Assembly (NCBI GenBank): GCA_963575745.1
Contig: CAUYUJ010021702.1
Coordinates: 5,001-69,000, forward strand
Source: Prorocentrum cordatum
Taxonomy: Eukaryota > Sar > Dinophyceae > Prorocentrales > Prorocentraceae
Direction: 5' to 3'
DNA: 64,000 nucleotides
Below are positions 11,788-20,460 of this stretch, one piece after another (position 1 is the stretch's first letter; each line of letters starts with the position of its first letter). The translations under genes were made by a program, and so were the position numbers. A model generated the notes under the pieces. It ran no database searches. It saw only the letters and a program-made list of their open reading frames with translations, and was not told the DNA's origin.

Positions 11788-12012
11788 CCTTCTAAGAAGG
11801 CGTGGCATTTCTCGGAAAGCTGGGACCTTCTTAGAAGGGCCTGGAGACTTCTGAGAGGGCGCGGGGCCTTCTAAGAAGGCGTGGCATTTCTCGGAAAGCT
11901 GGGACCTTCTTAGAAGGGCCTGGAGACTTCTGAGAGGGCGTCTGAGAGGCTGGGGGGGGCTTCTAAGAAGGCCCCAGCCTTCTAAGAAGCACCCCGCCTT
12001 CTGAGAAAACCC
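11788..12012. repeat. 79-bp tandem repeat with clustered hyphenated palindromes
   Basis: A 79-bp unit starting CCTTCTAAGAAGG at 11788 is repeated almost exactly at 11867. Each unit holds CCTTCTAAGAAGG and its reverse complement CCTTCTTAGAAGG. More copies of the palindrome (CTTCTAAGAAGG and CCTTCTAAGAAGC) follow to about 12005. Each motif has 6-bp arms around one central base. Confidence 0.85.
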
Positions 12013-12530
12013 CCATCCTGGCGCCAACCCCTTGTGCGCTCCGCCAAGATGGGGTCAGGGGGGAACACACCGGCACCCCGATCGCCCATTCGTCGACAGG
12101 GGGCCTGATAGCCCACCTCGCACAAGGGTGTGCGAATTCGCCATCGGGAAGCTATCGGCGATGCATCGCCGATTCCAAGTCGATGCTTCCCCCCCTGAGC
12201 TGGTCCCTCCCGAGCGTTACCCCCCGAGGCGTCTGGAGCGCGGCCCCCCTCCGAGGATCGGGCGCTGCTGGAAGTGGCCCCTGGCCCAAAGGTGGTCCCA
12301 GACATGCTCTCACCCGTGGACCAAAAAACATCACGAGCACGCCGGGCCCCAAGACCATCAAAAAACGGTTCGGGATGAGAAAGGGGCCATGGGGAAAAGG
12401 TCGGGATTTCCAGGGACCCCGCTTTAAAGGCATCGGACGTCTGTGCTCCCGGCTCCTCGCGCCGTTTTGGGCTCTCTGGGCCTCGTGAGGGGTGCTCCGG
12501 GAGCCGTCTGCGCCTCCCTGGGCAAGCTTT
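12013..12530. other. No gene seen; contains a perfect 20-bp palindrome
   Basis: Unique GC-rich sequence. Positions 12154-12173 form a perfect 20-bp palindrome (ATCGGCGATG and its complement). It is nested inside wider GGAAGC/GCTTCC arms at about 12147 and 12184. Confidence 0.7.
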
Positions 12531-12536
12531 CGCTCG

Positions 12537-13540
12537 TCCTCCTCCTCCTCCTCCTCCTCCTCCTCCTCCTCCTCCTCCTCCTCCTCCTCCTCCTCCTCCT
12601 CCTCCCCATTCGTCCTCCTCTCTTCTCCCCTCCTCCTCGTCATCATTTCCTTTCTCCCTCTTTCTCCTTCTCTTTCTCTCCTCCTCCTGCTATTCCTCCT
12701 TTCCTCCTCCCTCTCCTCATCCTCATCGCCTCATCTTCATCCGTTTTTTCCTCCTCCTATCCTCCTCCTCCTCCTCCTCCTCCTCTTTATCCTTATATTT
12801 CTCCTTCTCATTATCCTCCTGCTCATCCTTCTCCTCCTCCTTCTCCTCCTCATCCTCCTCGTCCTTCTCTTCCTCATCCTCCTCCTTCTTTTCCTCCCCC
12901 TTATCCTTCTCTTTATCTTCCTCTTTCTCCTCCTCATCATCATCCTCATCCTCCTCCTTCTTCTCATCCTCCTTCTCCTCCTCATCCCCCTCCTACTCCT
13001 TCTCATCCTCCTCCTTCTCCCCCTCCTCTTTGCCCTTCTATGTGTCGTTATCCTCCGTATCCTCCTCCTCCTCCTCCTCCTCCTTCCTCTTCCTCCTCCT
13101 CCTCCTTCCTCCTCCCTCCTCTTTCTCCTCCTCTTTTTTCTCCTCCTCCTCCTCCTCCTTCCTCCCCTCCTCCTCCTCCTCATCCTCATCATCCTCATCC
13201 TCATCCTCATCTCCTTCTCCTCCTCCTCCTCCTTCTCCTCCTCCTCATCCTCCTCCTCCGTCTCCTCCTCCGTCTCCTCCTCCGTCTCCTCCGTCTTCTC
13301 CGTCTCTTCCGTCTCCTCCTCTTCCTCCTTCTTCTCCTCCGCCTCCTCTTCCGTCTCCGTCTCCTCCTCCTCCGTCTCCTCCTTCTCCGTCTCCTCCGCT
13401 TCCTCCGTCTCCTCCGTCTCCTCCGTTTCCGCCTTCTCCTCCGTCTCTTCCCTCTTCGTTTCCTCCTCCTCCTCCTCCTCCTCCAACTCTTCCTCCTCAT
13501 CCTCCTCATCCTCCTCTTCCTCCTCCACAATTACACAATA
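12537..13540. repeat. 1-kb pyrimidine block: (TCC)n then (CTCCGT)n
   Basis: (TCC)n from 12537 to about 12605, irregular CTC/CAT/TTC triplets to about 13250, then CTCCGTCTCCTCC hexamer-type repeats to about 13480, ending in (CTC)n and CTCATC. The part from about 13277 on is repeated at 31420 after the second gap. Ser/Pro/Leu-rich + frames and Glu/Arg-rich - frames are repeat translations. Confidence 0.9.
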
Positions 13541-13659
13541 TGAAAATACTCTCCCACTTCCCCTGATGGCGTCCCGAAGATATCCGACCCCCCCCGCGTA
13601 CTGTTTTTTTACACACAGGATTCCCGGGAAACGGGTTTTCGCCTGCGCCTGCGTTTTTT

Positions 13660-13820
13660 TCAAAATGCTGCTCTCGCTGAGGCGCCGGCCTCATTTCTGC
13701 TCCCGAATCGTTCCGAATCGTGCTCCCGCTGCAGCGTGGGCCTCATTTTCGGATCGGTGTTTGGCCTCCGTCGTTCAGGATGGCGTTCTCGCCCCAGCGC
13801 GGGCCTCTTTCTCGCGCGCC
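13660..13820. repeat. Three diverged ~54-63 bp modules
   Basis: Related blocks TGCTCTCGCTGAGGCGCCGG, TGCTCCCGCTGCAGCGTGGG and GTTCTCGCCCCAGCGCGGG, each followed by GCCTCATTT or GCCTCTTT, begin near 13666, 13720 and 13783. They look like a decayed tandem repeat. Confidence 0.55.
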
Positions 13821-13827
13821 CATCCGC

Positions 13828-13995
13828 CCGCCACCACCACCAGCGCCGCACCACACCCACCACCACCATCCACCACCACACCACACCACCACCACCACCA
13901 CCACACCACCACCCCACCACCACCACCAGACCACCACCACACCACAACCACGCACACACGCACGCACGCACGCGCACCACCACCCACTACGCACG
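13828..13995. repeat. (CAC)n then (CACG)n microsatellite
   Basis: CCACCACCAC runs change into ACGCACGCACGC and CACGCGCGCG. This tract differs in length and interruption pattern from its copy at about 31971-32138. It is the main length difference between the two copies. Confidence 0.9.
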
Positions 13996-14109
13996 CGCGC
14001 GCGGAGCCACAGGTCCGCTACGACACGCGTCCGCGGATAGAGAAAATCAGCGCCATGGTAAGGGATGGGAGGGAGGGGTAGGACGTCAGATATGACGCGA
14101 GCGCACTAG

Positions 14110-14703
14110 CTTGTCCTCCTCCTCCTCCTCCTCCTCCTCTCCTCCTCCTCTCTCCTCCTCCTCCCTCCTCCTTCTCCTCCTTCGTTTCCTCCTCCTCCTC
14201 GTCCTCCTCATCCTCCTCCTCCTCCTCCTCCTCCTCCTCCTCCTCCTCCTCCGTCTCCTCCTGGTCCTCTTCCTCCTTCTCCTCTTCCGTCTCCTCCGTT
14301 TCCTCTTCCTCCTCCTCCGTCTCCTCCTCCTCCTCTTCCGTCTCCTTGTCATATTCCTCCTCATTATTATATTTTTTCTCCCCTTTCTCCGCCTCATCTT
14401 CCCCCTCCTCCTCGCCCTCCGCCTCCTCCTGCTCATCATCCTCATCATCATCAGCATCATCCTCGTCCTCCTCCTCCTCCTCCTCATCATCATCCTCCTC
14501 CTCCGTCTCATCCGTCTTTTCCATATCATCCGTCCCCGCCGTTTCTTCCATCTTCTCCGTCTCCTCCGTCTCCTTTTCCTCCTCCGCCTCTTCCCTCTTA
14601 GTTTCCTCCTCCTTCTCCTCCTCTTCCTCCTACTACTACTCCTCCTCCTCCTCCTCCTCCGCCTCATCCTCCTCCTCCTCCGCCTCCTCCTTGTTCCTCC
14701 CCT
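14110..14703. repeat. Pyrimidine block, (CTC)n with CTCCGT and CATCAT segments
   Basis: CTC/TCC triplets with CTCCGTCTCC segments, a CATCATCATCAGCATCATCC stretch near 14440 and ATTATTATATTTTTTCTCCC near 14362. It ends directly against a spliced-leader-like sequence at 14704. Confidence 0.9.
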
Positions 14704-14725
14704 TCCGTAGCCATTTCGGTTCAAG
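14704..14725 (+). other. Relic dinoflagellate spliced leader (SL)
   Basis: TCCGTAGCCATTTCGG followed by TTCAAG matches the canonical 22-nt dinoflagellate SL (as I recall it) at 20 of 22 positions; T-to-C and C-to-T are the two changes. It sits at the 3' edge of a pyrimidine block about 1.1 kb upstream of the large ORF. Established knowledge: reverse-transcribed, reintegrated dinoflagellate mRNAs leave such relics in genomic DNA. Inference: this marks a retroposition event. Confidence 0.8.
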
Positions 14726-15124
14726 TGGCAAGACCGAAAGATACACACAAGTGTAGGGAAATACATACCCCCATAACCACAAACAGTGCTCAGAGTGACG
14801 ACGCTGCCCGCAAGACGAGGCTCTTGAGAGGCCAACAAAGCCTTGTGGGGGCTCAAAAACCAAGGCAAAGTGATTCGCCATGGCTGGGCAACGTTGGGAC
14901 GGATTTTCAATTTTCGCGTTATCATATAATGTTCGGTAATATATCAAGTGCATGTCAGCGGACCCCAAGGGTTCCCATCCTCCTCCTGCCCCTTCCGCTT
15001 CTCCAACCGCAGTCAATACCATCATCATCATTACCGTGGCTACTGAATTATTGGGCAGTCTGAAGCACCACTGGAGTCCCCCCAAAGGGTTTCGCGGATC
15101 AAACCTCCGCCCTCAGCACAGCAC

Positions 15125-15475
15125 TTGGACATTGGCCTCGAGGGGGCCCCTGCGGTACATTGCCAGAATCCCCGCATCTCGCTGCTTTTGGGGCTGCGGC
15201 GGACATACGTTATTGGGCCACGTTCGTGTCATGCCAGCTGTTCTAGGGCATCCAACACAACATCAAACATCGCAGCCATTTTGGCTCATGTCGACATCTT
15301 TATGGACTTCGATCACGAGTCCGTGCCAGGGTCTCCAGCTGAGGCCCCATTCGCGGACATCGATGGCGATGTGCTGATCGGCCGTGAAGGCCACCTCACT
15401 GGGCCTTGCAACGCTTCGTGGGAGTCGAGGGTTGGCGATTGGTGGGTCATAGGCATGGTTTGGCAGCCGTGGTGA
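15125..15475 (+). CDS. Possible upstream exon of the large gene
   Basis: Open frame with a protein-like middle (NTTSNIAAILAHVDIFMDF, then PAEAPFADIDGDVLIGREGH). The FADIDGDV motif is matched by YADIDGDV in the downstream ORF at 19065-19853, which hints at a shared repeat or family motif. The start is unclear because flanking residues look non-coding. No splice junction to the ORF at 15832 could be fixed. Confidence 0.3.
   Translation: MDIGLEGAPAVHCQNPRISLLLGLRRTYVIGPRSCHASCSRASNTTSNIAAILAHVDIFMDFDHESVPGSPAEAPFADIDGDVLIGREGHLTGPCNASWESRVGDWWVIGMVWQPW
15269..15290 (+). other. Second spliced-leader-like sequence
   Basis: Contains an uninterrupted 15-nt match to the SL core (AGCCATTTTGGCTCA), 18 of 22 positions overall. 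It also lies in a 116-codon open frame (15125-15475), where it reads AAILAHV. It could be a relic SL or chance in a coding exon. Confidence 0.45.
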
Positions 15476-15831
15476 AACTCTGATGCGAGTTTGGTCGTCC
15501 CTGGTCCAGGGGGCAGGGGATATCAGATGTCATTGGAAACTGTTGAGGTGGGGACGGGGGCACTTGGGGGTGGATGGCGAGGAGGCTACGGAGGACAGGG
15601 GGAAGGAGGACGGCGACGTCGACGAGCATGTGGGGTGGAACGCCATCCAGGAGGGCCCCTTGAGGGCCAACGGGGTTTTCAGTTTTCAGGACGGTTTGCG
15701 GGAACACTACGGTTAGATGTTCGACGCCACCTGCCAACCCGTGCCGACGCCCGCCACTCTCCCACCCCCGAGGCGTTGAGGCTTCCCGCAAGCGCGGGCG
15801 CAGACCACGAGAGCACACGGACCACGGTGAC

Positions 15832-18800
15832 ATGTTCTTGGCGATTGTATGTTCAGTTGCGGGTTTCTCAGGCTTCAGGCTCACCGACGCACGAGGTACC
15901 ATACAGTCACTCCAGGTGGAGTCGATCGCGTTGGCCAGATGGGAAGCTCTTTCGTGTGACATGATAAACGAGCTTGACAGAGATGCGCTCGAGATGCTTC
16001 ACCATGCAACCACAAAATGCAAATCAAACGTTTACGGTTGCATTGGTTACAATATTATTGATTGCCAGCGATTGATCAGGTCTGTCATTGTGCCGCCGAT
16101 GGTTTGGAATGTGTGGAACTACATCGCAGCATGCGAGACCTATGCCAACACCGATCGACTGCATATTGTGACATGTGCGGAACAAGCAAAGGAGTGGGCT
16201 CGCCTGTCACTCGACGCGGATGTATCATTAATGGCGAAGCTCCCTGTATTTACATCGTTTGAGTTTGCTCGGCGACTCTCATCGCAGTGGCCAGCATTGA
16301 AACTGATACCATTGACAGACAACTACAGGCCTTCAAAACACTTGTTGAAAGTTGGCCCGACACTGCAGGAATACAAATTCTGGAGAGAGAAGTACAAGTC
16401 CGAGTGTCCACACCCGATCGCGGCTGGGAGCCGCGGGTCTTCCTTCAGCAAGGTGGTGCGACACAACCTGCCTGACAAGTTTGCCACGTATCCTGCGGTG
16501 GTCGTCATTGACTTTCTGGACGCGTCACGGTACCTCAAGTCCTTGGATGGCGTTCATGCTGCAAAGAAAGCGTTTGCAAAAGTGTTGGCCAAGCACAGTG
16601 CCACTGCAGGAGCGGAGCTGTCAGCTCAGTCGTTCAGCATTGGGCGAGAAATCCTCCGCGTCGGACGCGTTAGATTCGACATTGCCTGCATGGTCCTCAT
16701 GAGATTGTGGTTTGAGCTGAACCTTCGCGACACGGCAATCTACATGTTCACAGACGGTTCCCCTCAGTGGCGAGGCGTTGAGATGATGGGGACATCCATG
16801 GACTGTATCAAGTCGACGTCGACATCGTGGTGGCACCGCAGGTTTCTTTTGCCGATCGTTCAGATCGGGAACGGTCAATTGACTCTGGAGGGGAAGACGT
16901 ACGCGGTGCTGTGGAAAATCATGCTGATGGTCGGACAGAGCTACGTGGCGATGCGAACATTTCTATCTAAGGTGGTCTCGATCACAAGTGATCTTGGTAC
17001 CGAGCGGCTGCTGGCCGCATCGCCAGACATCCTCGTGGACTTTTGCATGCACGTTGGGATTCCTTTACCTCGCCACGTGGTTCGTGGACCCAGATTGTTT
17101 CCTGTTGCACTACTGTCACCTGGATGGATGCATATATTGGACACTGTCCTGAGGCGAGGTCTTTCGAGCCTTCCATTTTTCCCAGCGTGGTTGACGGGGG
17201 TCAAGGCTGTGATCAACTTCTTGCGCGCTTACGGGGATGACATCACAAAGGCCATCAAGAGCGAGTTCCCAGTCTTGGCACAGACAGTTTCTAAGACGAA
17301 AGCTCCATACTTCGCCCAGTGGCGGTGGGGAACGCTTGCGAGGGTGTGCGACGCAGTACAGGGAGTTCTCCAGATACTCACACGGATGTGGGACCGATTC
17401 GATTTCGTCAAGAAGCTGAAAGACACCACGCTCGTGAAGCATGTCAAGTCGGCGTTGCTGAGCTCGGATTGGCACTTGCACTTCACGTTCGTGTCGTGGT
17501 ACGTGCTCTGGCTGACGTCGCTGCAGTCGTGGGGGGGCGGCTGCAAGTGCCACCAGGAGCAGCTCGAGGCCGGCGAGAACGTGGAGTGCGCGAGGAAGGG
17601 CAGGATGCTGCCCTACGCGTTCACCAGAGCGCAGCACTGGTTATCGGCAGCATGGGAGCAAACGCACTCAACCACGCCCATTGGCCAAACCTTCACCCTC
17701 CTCCAGGGCGGCGGCGGGGGGAGGAGGAGGGAAGGGAGGTCCATGGGCTGGGCTTGCGTGCGTTTGGGTGCTCCACAGGCAGGCGTGGACACCATCAACG
17801 ACTGGACGCTCCAAGACTTCGGCGGCCAAGTGGATCTACGGAACATGTGTTTCGGTGCAGTGAAATACGCTCAAGCATTGTGCCTTCGAAAACTGGAGTT
17901 TCTGGATCGAGTGCCGTACCTTTTTGCTAGATTGGACGAACCTGGAGTGGCGGCTCGGACGATTCAACAGTTCTTATCGGCCCCGCTGGAGGCCCACCAC
18001 CCTCTTACGTTGGAGTTCCTCGGCCCTTCATCGGTTCTCAAGGTGCACGTGCACAAGCTTGCCGAGAACGGAGGGGAGATGCCAGATATTCTTTTTGCTA
18101 GGGTTCAATCGTTGAAAGATGTTCCTTTTGATGATCATGTTGCAGAAGGGCCTCACGCTGCAGCCAAACGTATATTGTCCAACGGCAGGTCGACACGGTT
18201 TCCTTTCGTATCTGCTACGCTACGCTTGAACCAGAATTTGCGCGACAAGGATGGCCTTCTTCGAGAGACTGGGGCTACGATGCAACATATTTGGAATACT
18301 TGGTCACGCGTGGTGAACATGAAAGACCCCAACCGTCCTTGCAGAGCAAAGCCAGGTCGAATCAAGCAGACCATCTACCAACTTCACACGCATGATGCGT
18401 TTCATCGACGGGGCATCTGTCGAGGGCATGGCGGCCATGAGTTTCGAGCCCCTGGTGATTCTGTATTTGGCGTCGCACATGGTTCTGGAGCACCTGGTCC
18501 AGATGGCCCTGCCGATGACGAGAGTGGTGGACAGCCAGCCAGCATGACCGACCAGCAGAAGTTGATGCTCGACTTCTTGCAGCACACGTTGAGCCAGTTC
18601 GACTACTTCTCTCTTTGCGACGGTCTCGACGACGATGGGATTCGCGTGTACCAGGTTGTTTCGAAACAAGCCAGAGACATTTTGGTGGATACGTTCGACA
18701 AGGCGGCGGTGGACCAAGCCACGTGGGCGCTTTTGCCGTTCGACGCCTTGCAGGGCCCTGATGTCGTTCCTGGGCCAGCCCCCATGCAAGTGGACGTGTT

Positions 18801-19017
18801 CTCAATCCAAGGGGCGCCCTCCTACGTCAACGTGTTCTCGGTGTTCGGGTCGGACCCCGCCAATCGCAAGGAGATTGTGAAGTGGTCCGTGGTCGAGCCT
18901 AGGGTTGGCGCTTGCACTGGGCTGGAGCGTGCAGGGCCGCTTGCATGCAGGACATCTGGTGTGAAAGACGGACACGCCACTTGTTCTGAGTTTGCAGGGG
19001 GTTGGGATGTCTGCTGA
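15832..19017 (+). CDS. Large protein resembling a multicopy dinoflagellate family, N-terminal part
   Basis: A 1061-codon ORF with normal amino-acid composition. Visible marks: TDGSPQWRGVEMMGTSMD around residue 307 (Asp308), a Cys-rich CKCHQEQLEAGENVEC near 571-586, VPYLFARLDEPGVAARTIQQ and AHHPLTLEFL near 700-730, VAEGPHAAAKRI near 770, and SATLRLNQNLRD near 795. From memory, these blocks recur in very many uncharacterised dinoflagellate proteins; I do not assign a function. An Asp in a D-G/S-S-P-Q context could belong to an RNase H-like transposase fold, but I cannot show further catalytic residues. The Gly/Arg-rich stretch near residues 625-645 may be an in-frame intron. Between 18335 and 18546 another frame looks more protein-like. 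The frame is open upstream to 15664, so the start is uncertain. The C-terminal half continues in the next ORF. Confidence 0.7.
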   Translation: MFLAIVCSVAGFSGFRLTDARGTIQSLQVESIALARWEALSCDMINELDRDALEMLHHATTKCKSNVYGCIGYNIIDCQRLIRSVIVPPMVWNVWNYIAACETYANTDRLHIVTCAEQAKEWARLSLDADVSLMAKLPVFTSFEFARRLSSQWPALKLIPLTDNYRPSKHLLKVGPTLQEYKFWREKYKSECPHPIAAGSRGSSFSKVVRHNLPDKFATYPAVVVIDFLDASRYLKSLDGVHAAKKAFAKVLAKHSATAGAELSAQSFSIGREILRVGRVRFDIACMVLMRLWFELNLRDTAIYMFTDGSPQWRGVEMMGTSMDCIKSTSTSWWHRRFLLPIVQIGNGQLTLEGKTYAVLWKIMLMVGQSYVAMRTFLSKVVSITSDLGTERLLAASPDILVDFCMHVGIPLPRHVVRGPRLFPVALLSPGWMHILDTVLRRGLSSLPFFPAWLTGVKAVINFLRAYGDDITKAIKSEFPVLAQTVSKTKAPYFAQWRWGTLARVCDAVQGVLQILTRMWDRFDFVKKLKDTTLVKHVKSALLSSDWHLHFTFVSWYVLWLTSLQSWGGGCKCHQEQLEAGENVECARKGRMLPYAFTRAQHWLSAAWEQTHSTTPIGQTFTLLQGGGGGRRREGRSMGWACVRLGAPQAGVDTINDWTLQDFGGQVDLRNMCFGAVKYAQALCLRKLEFLDRVPYLFARLDEPGVAARTIQQFLSAPLEAHHPLTLEFLGPSSVLKVHVHKLAENGGEMPDILFARVQSLKDVPFDDHVAEGPHAAAKRILSNGRSTRFPFVSATLRLNQNLRDKDGLLRETGATMQHIWNTWSRVVNMKDPNRPCRAKPGRIKQTIYQLHTHDAFHRRGICRGHGGHEFRAPGDSVFGVAHGSGAPGPDGPADDESGGQPASMTDQQKLMLDFLQHTLSQFDYFSLCDGLDDDGIRVYQVVSKQARDILVDTFDKAAVDQATWALLPFDALQGPDVVPGPAPMQVDVFSIQGAPSYVNVFSVFGSDPANRKEIVKWSVVEPRVGACTGLERAGPLACRTSGVKDGHATCSEFAGGWDVC

Positions 19018-19064
19018 CATCCCCACTCGCTGCAAGCAAGCGGGCCTGCTTCGCCACCAGCCCA

Positions 19065-19853
19065 ATGCAATCGTCCAGGATGCCGCTGGCGGACGCCAAG
19101 GTACCAGTACTCTGTCTACTGGATGAGCTGCACGGACGAGGGTTCAAAGCCGTGAACCAGCTGGTCGTTCACAAGAGGGGAGTTCGGAAGTATGACGCCC
19201 GAGCACTTCCATCCAAGCGCTTCTACCTGCAATGCCTCCTTGCACAGCGGGAGCTAATTAACAAAGGCCAGCTGGAGTTTCCGAGTAACAAGTCTCAGGC
19301 GTTCTACAAGCTCCTCCTCAAGTCTCGCGGCATGGTGCCCACGACTGCGACAGCCCAGGAGTGCCAGACGGAGCTGCAGAAGATCGACGCCGAGGGTGAC
19401 GTGTATATTCCTGCCGAGCTGGCACGGCCACCAGCTGCACCTGAGGCTGGTGCAGGACCGACTACGTATGCCGACATTGATGGTGATGTCGCTGGAGATG
19501 GCGAGGCTCCTGCCGCACCAGCTGATGTCGACACTGGTTCCGACGTTGAGGTGATCGTTGGCGACGGTGAGTTCGACGGCGACTACGACATGCCCAGCCA
19601 CATCCTTGGTGTCCCAGTGCTGATCGAGGAGCACTGGAAGGGTGGGAGAGGATTACGGGTTCACTGTCCAGTACACGGTGGGCAGTGCTCCAAGTACCGT
19701 TCGTTGCGCCTAGACGTGGCGACGCTTGGCCCATCAGCCGCGCGCCACTTCATCGCCACGTGGCTTGCGGCAGGCGAGAGGATGGACGTCGCCGAGCACA
19801 AGGCGCGGCGGCCGTCAGCCGCAGCCATCCGAGAGTACATCGGAGGCGATTGA
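19065..19853 (+). CDS. C-terminal part of the large family gene
   Basis: A 262-codon ORF from the first ATG, in a different frame from the ORF ending at 19017. The open frame extends upstream and overlaps that ORF by about 16 bp without an ATG. It holds VPVLCLLDELHGRGFKAVNQ, RFYLQCLLAQRELINKGQLE and FYKLLLKSRGMVP, then an acidic linker (YADIDGDV), a Cys/His motif CPVHGGQCSKYRS and a tail RRPSAAAIREYIGG. I recall similar blocks following the motifs of the upstream ORF in other dinoflagellate proteins. The two ORFs are therefore most likely one gene joined by an intron near 18900-19070, or separated by a frameshift. No junction could be fixed with confidence. Confidence 0.65.
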   Translation: MQSSRMPLADAKVPVLCLLDELHGRGFKAVNQLVVHKRGVRKYDARALPSKRFYLQCLLAQRELINKGQLEFPSNKSQAFYKLLLKSRGMVPTTATAQECQTELQKIDAEGDVYIPAELARPPAAPEAGAGPTTYADIDGDVAGDGEAPAAPADVDTGSDVEVIVGDGEFDGDYDMPSHILGVPVLIEEHWKGGRGLRVHCPVHGGQCSKYRSLRLDVATLGPSAARHFIATWLAAGERMDVAEHKARRPSAAAIREYIGGD

Positions 19854-20190
19854 ACATAGTAAAATGCAACCACATCGCATTGCATTGCATCCACGCATCT
19901 CCAAATCTCCTTGCCAATCAACACCCCACTTCCGCCTCCATACCCTCCAACCTCCACCCAGCCCAACTGCCCACGCTCAGCTCCCTCTACTTCTCTGTCG
20001 GCGTCGGCAAAGATCATTTCCACTGGGGCCTCTCGCATTCCACCTCCCAACTCCTCATCATTCCCTCCTTCCTTGATTGCGGTCCTCGCTGACCTTGTCT
20101 TCTCCCATCTTCTGTGCTGCTGGCGTTTCGTGTCAAGGTCTCCAGATCCCGTGCGAGTGTGAGGACGGCCCCAGGCAGAGGTTTCTTGCA

Positions 20191-20460
20191 ATGGCTCCCA
20201 AGCGCTGGGCCCACCGTTTTGATGTGCTTGCGGGGAGGGTCACGACGAGACGCTTCAGGAAAACCTTCCAGAACCTGTGCATCTACAAGAAGCGTTGTAA
20301 GATCTTCCAGGCGAGGGTCAAAGCTCTTCGGACCAAAATCCGCAAGATCTCAAGGCTCTGCGAACAAGCACTCAACAACGACAACGCCAGTGATGCTCGC
20401 ATGATCGAACAGCTGGAAGCGATGACTGCTGCTGCTCGTTCGGGTTCTGAGTCAGAGTAG
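20191..20460 (+). CDS. Small basic hypothetical protein (89 aa)
   Basis: Starts MAPKRWAHRFDVLAGRVTTR and ends ARSGSESE. It is strongly basic and predicted helical in the middle (YKKRCKIFQARVKALRTKIR), with an acidic/Ser tail. A pyrimidine-rich stretch and several AGs lie within 110 bp upstream, so it could be an SL-trans-spliced message or a last exon of the gene upstream. Family not recognised. Confidence 0.5.
   Translation: MAPKRWAHRFDVLAGRVTTRRFRKTFQNLCIYKKRCKIFQARVKALRTKIRKISRLCEQALNNDNASDARMIEQLEAMTAAARSGSESE

Noticed and set aside
12443-14081. Open frames of up to ~530 codons rich in Ser/Leu/Pro on + and Glu/Arg on -
   Set aside because: Translations of CTC/TCC/CTCCGT repeats. All frames stay open because the repeat lacks stops. 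The same applies at 9177-10346, 14018-14925, 31420-33075, 57799-58885 and 59786-61048.
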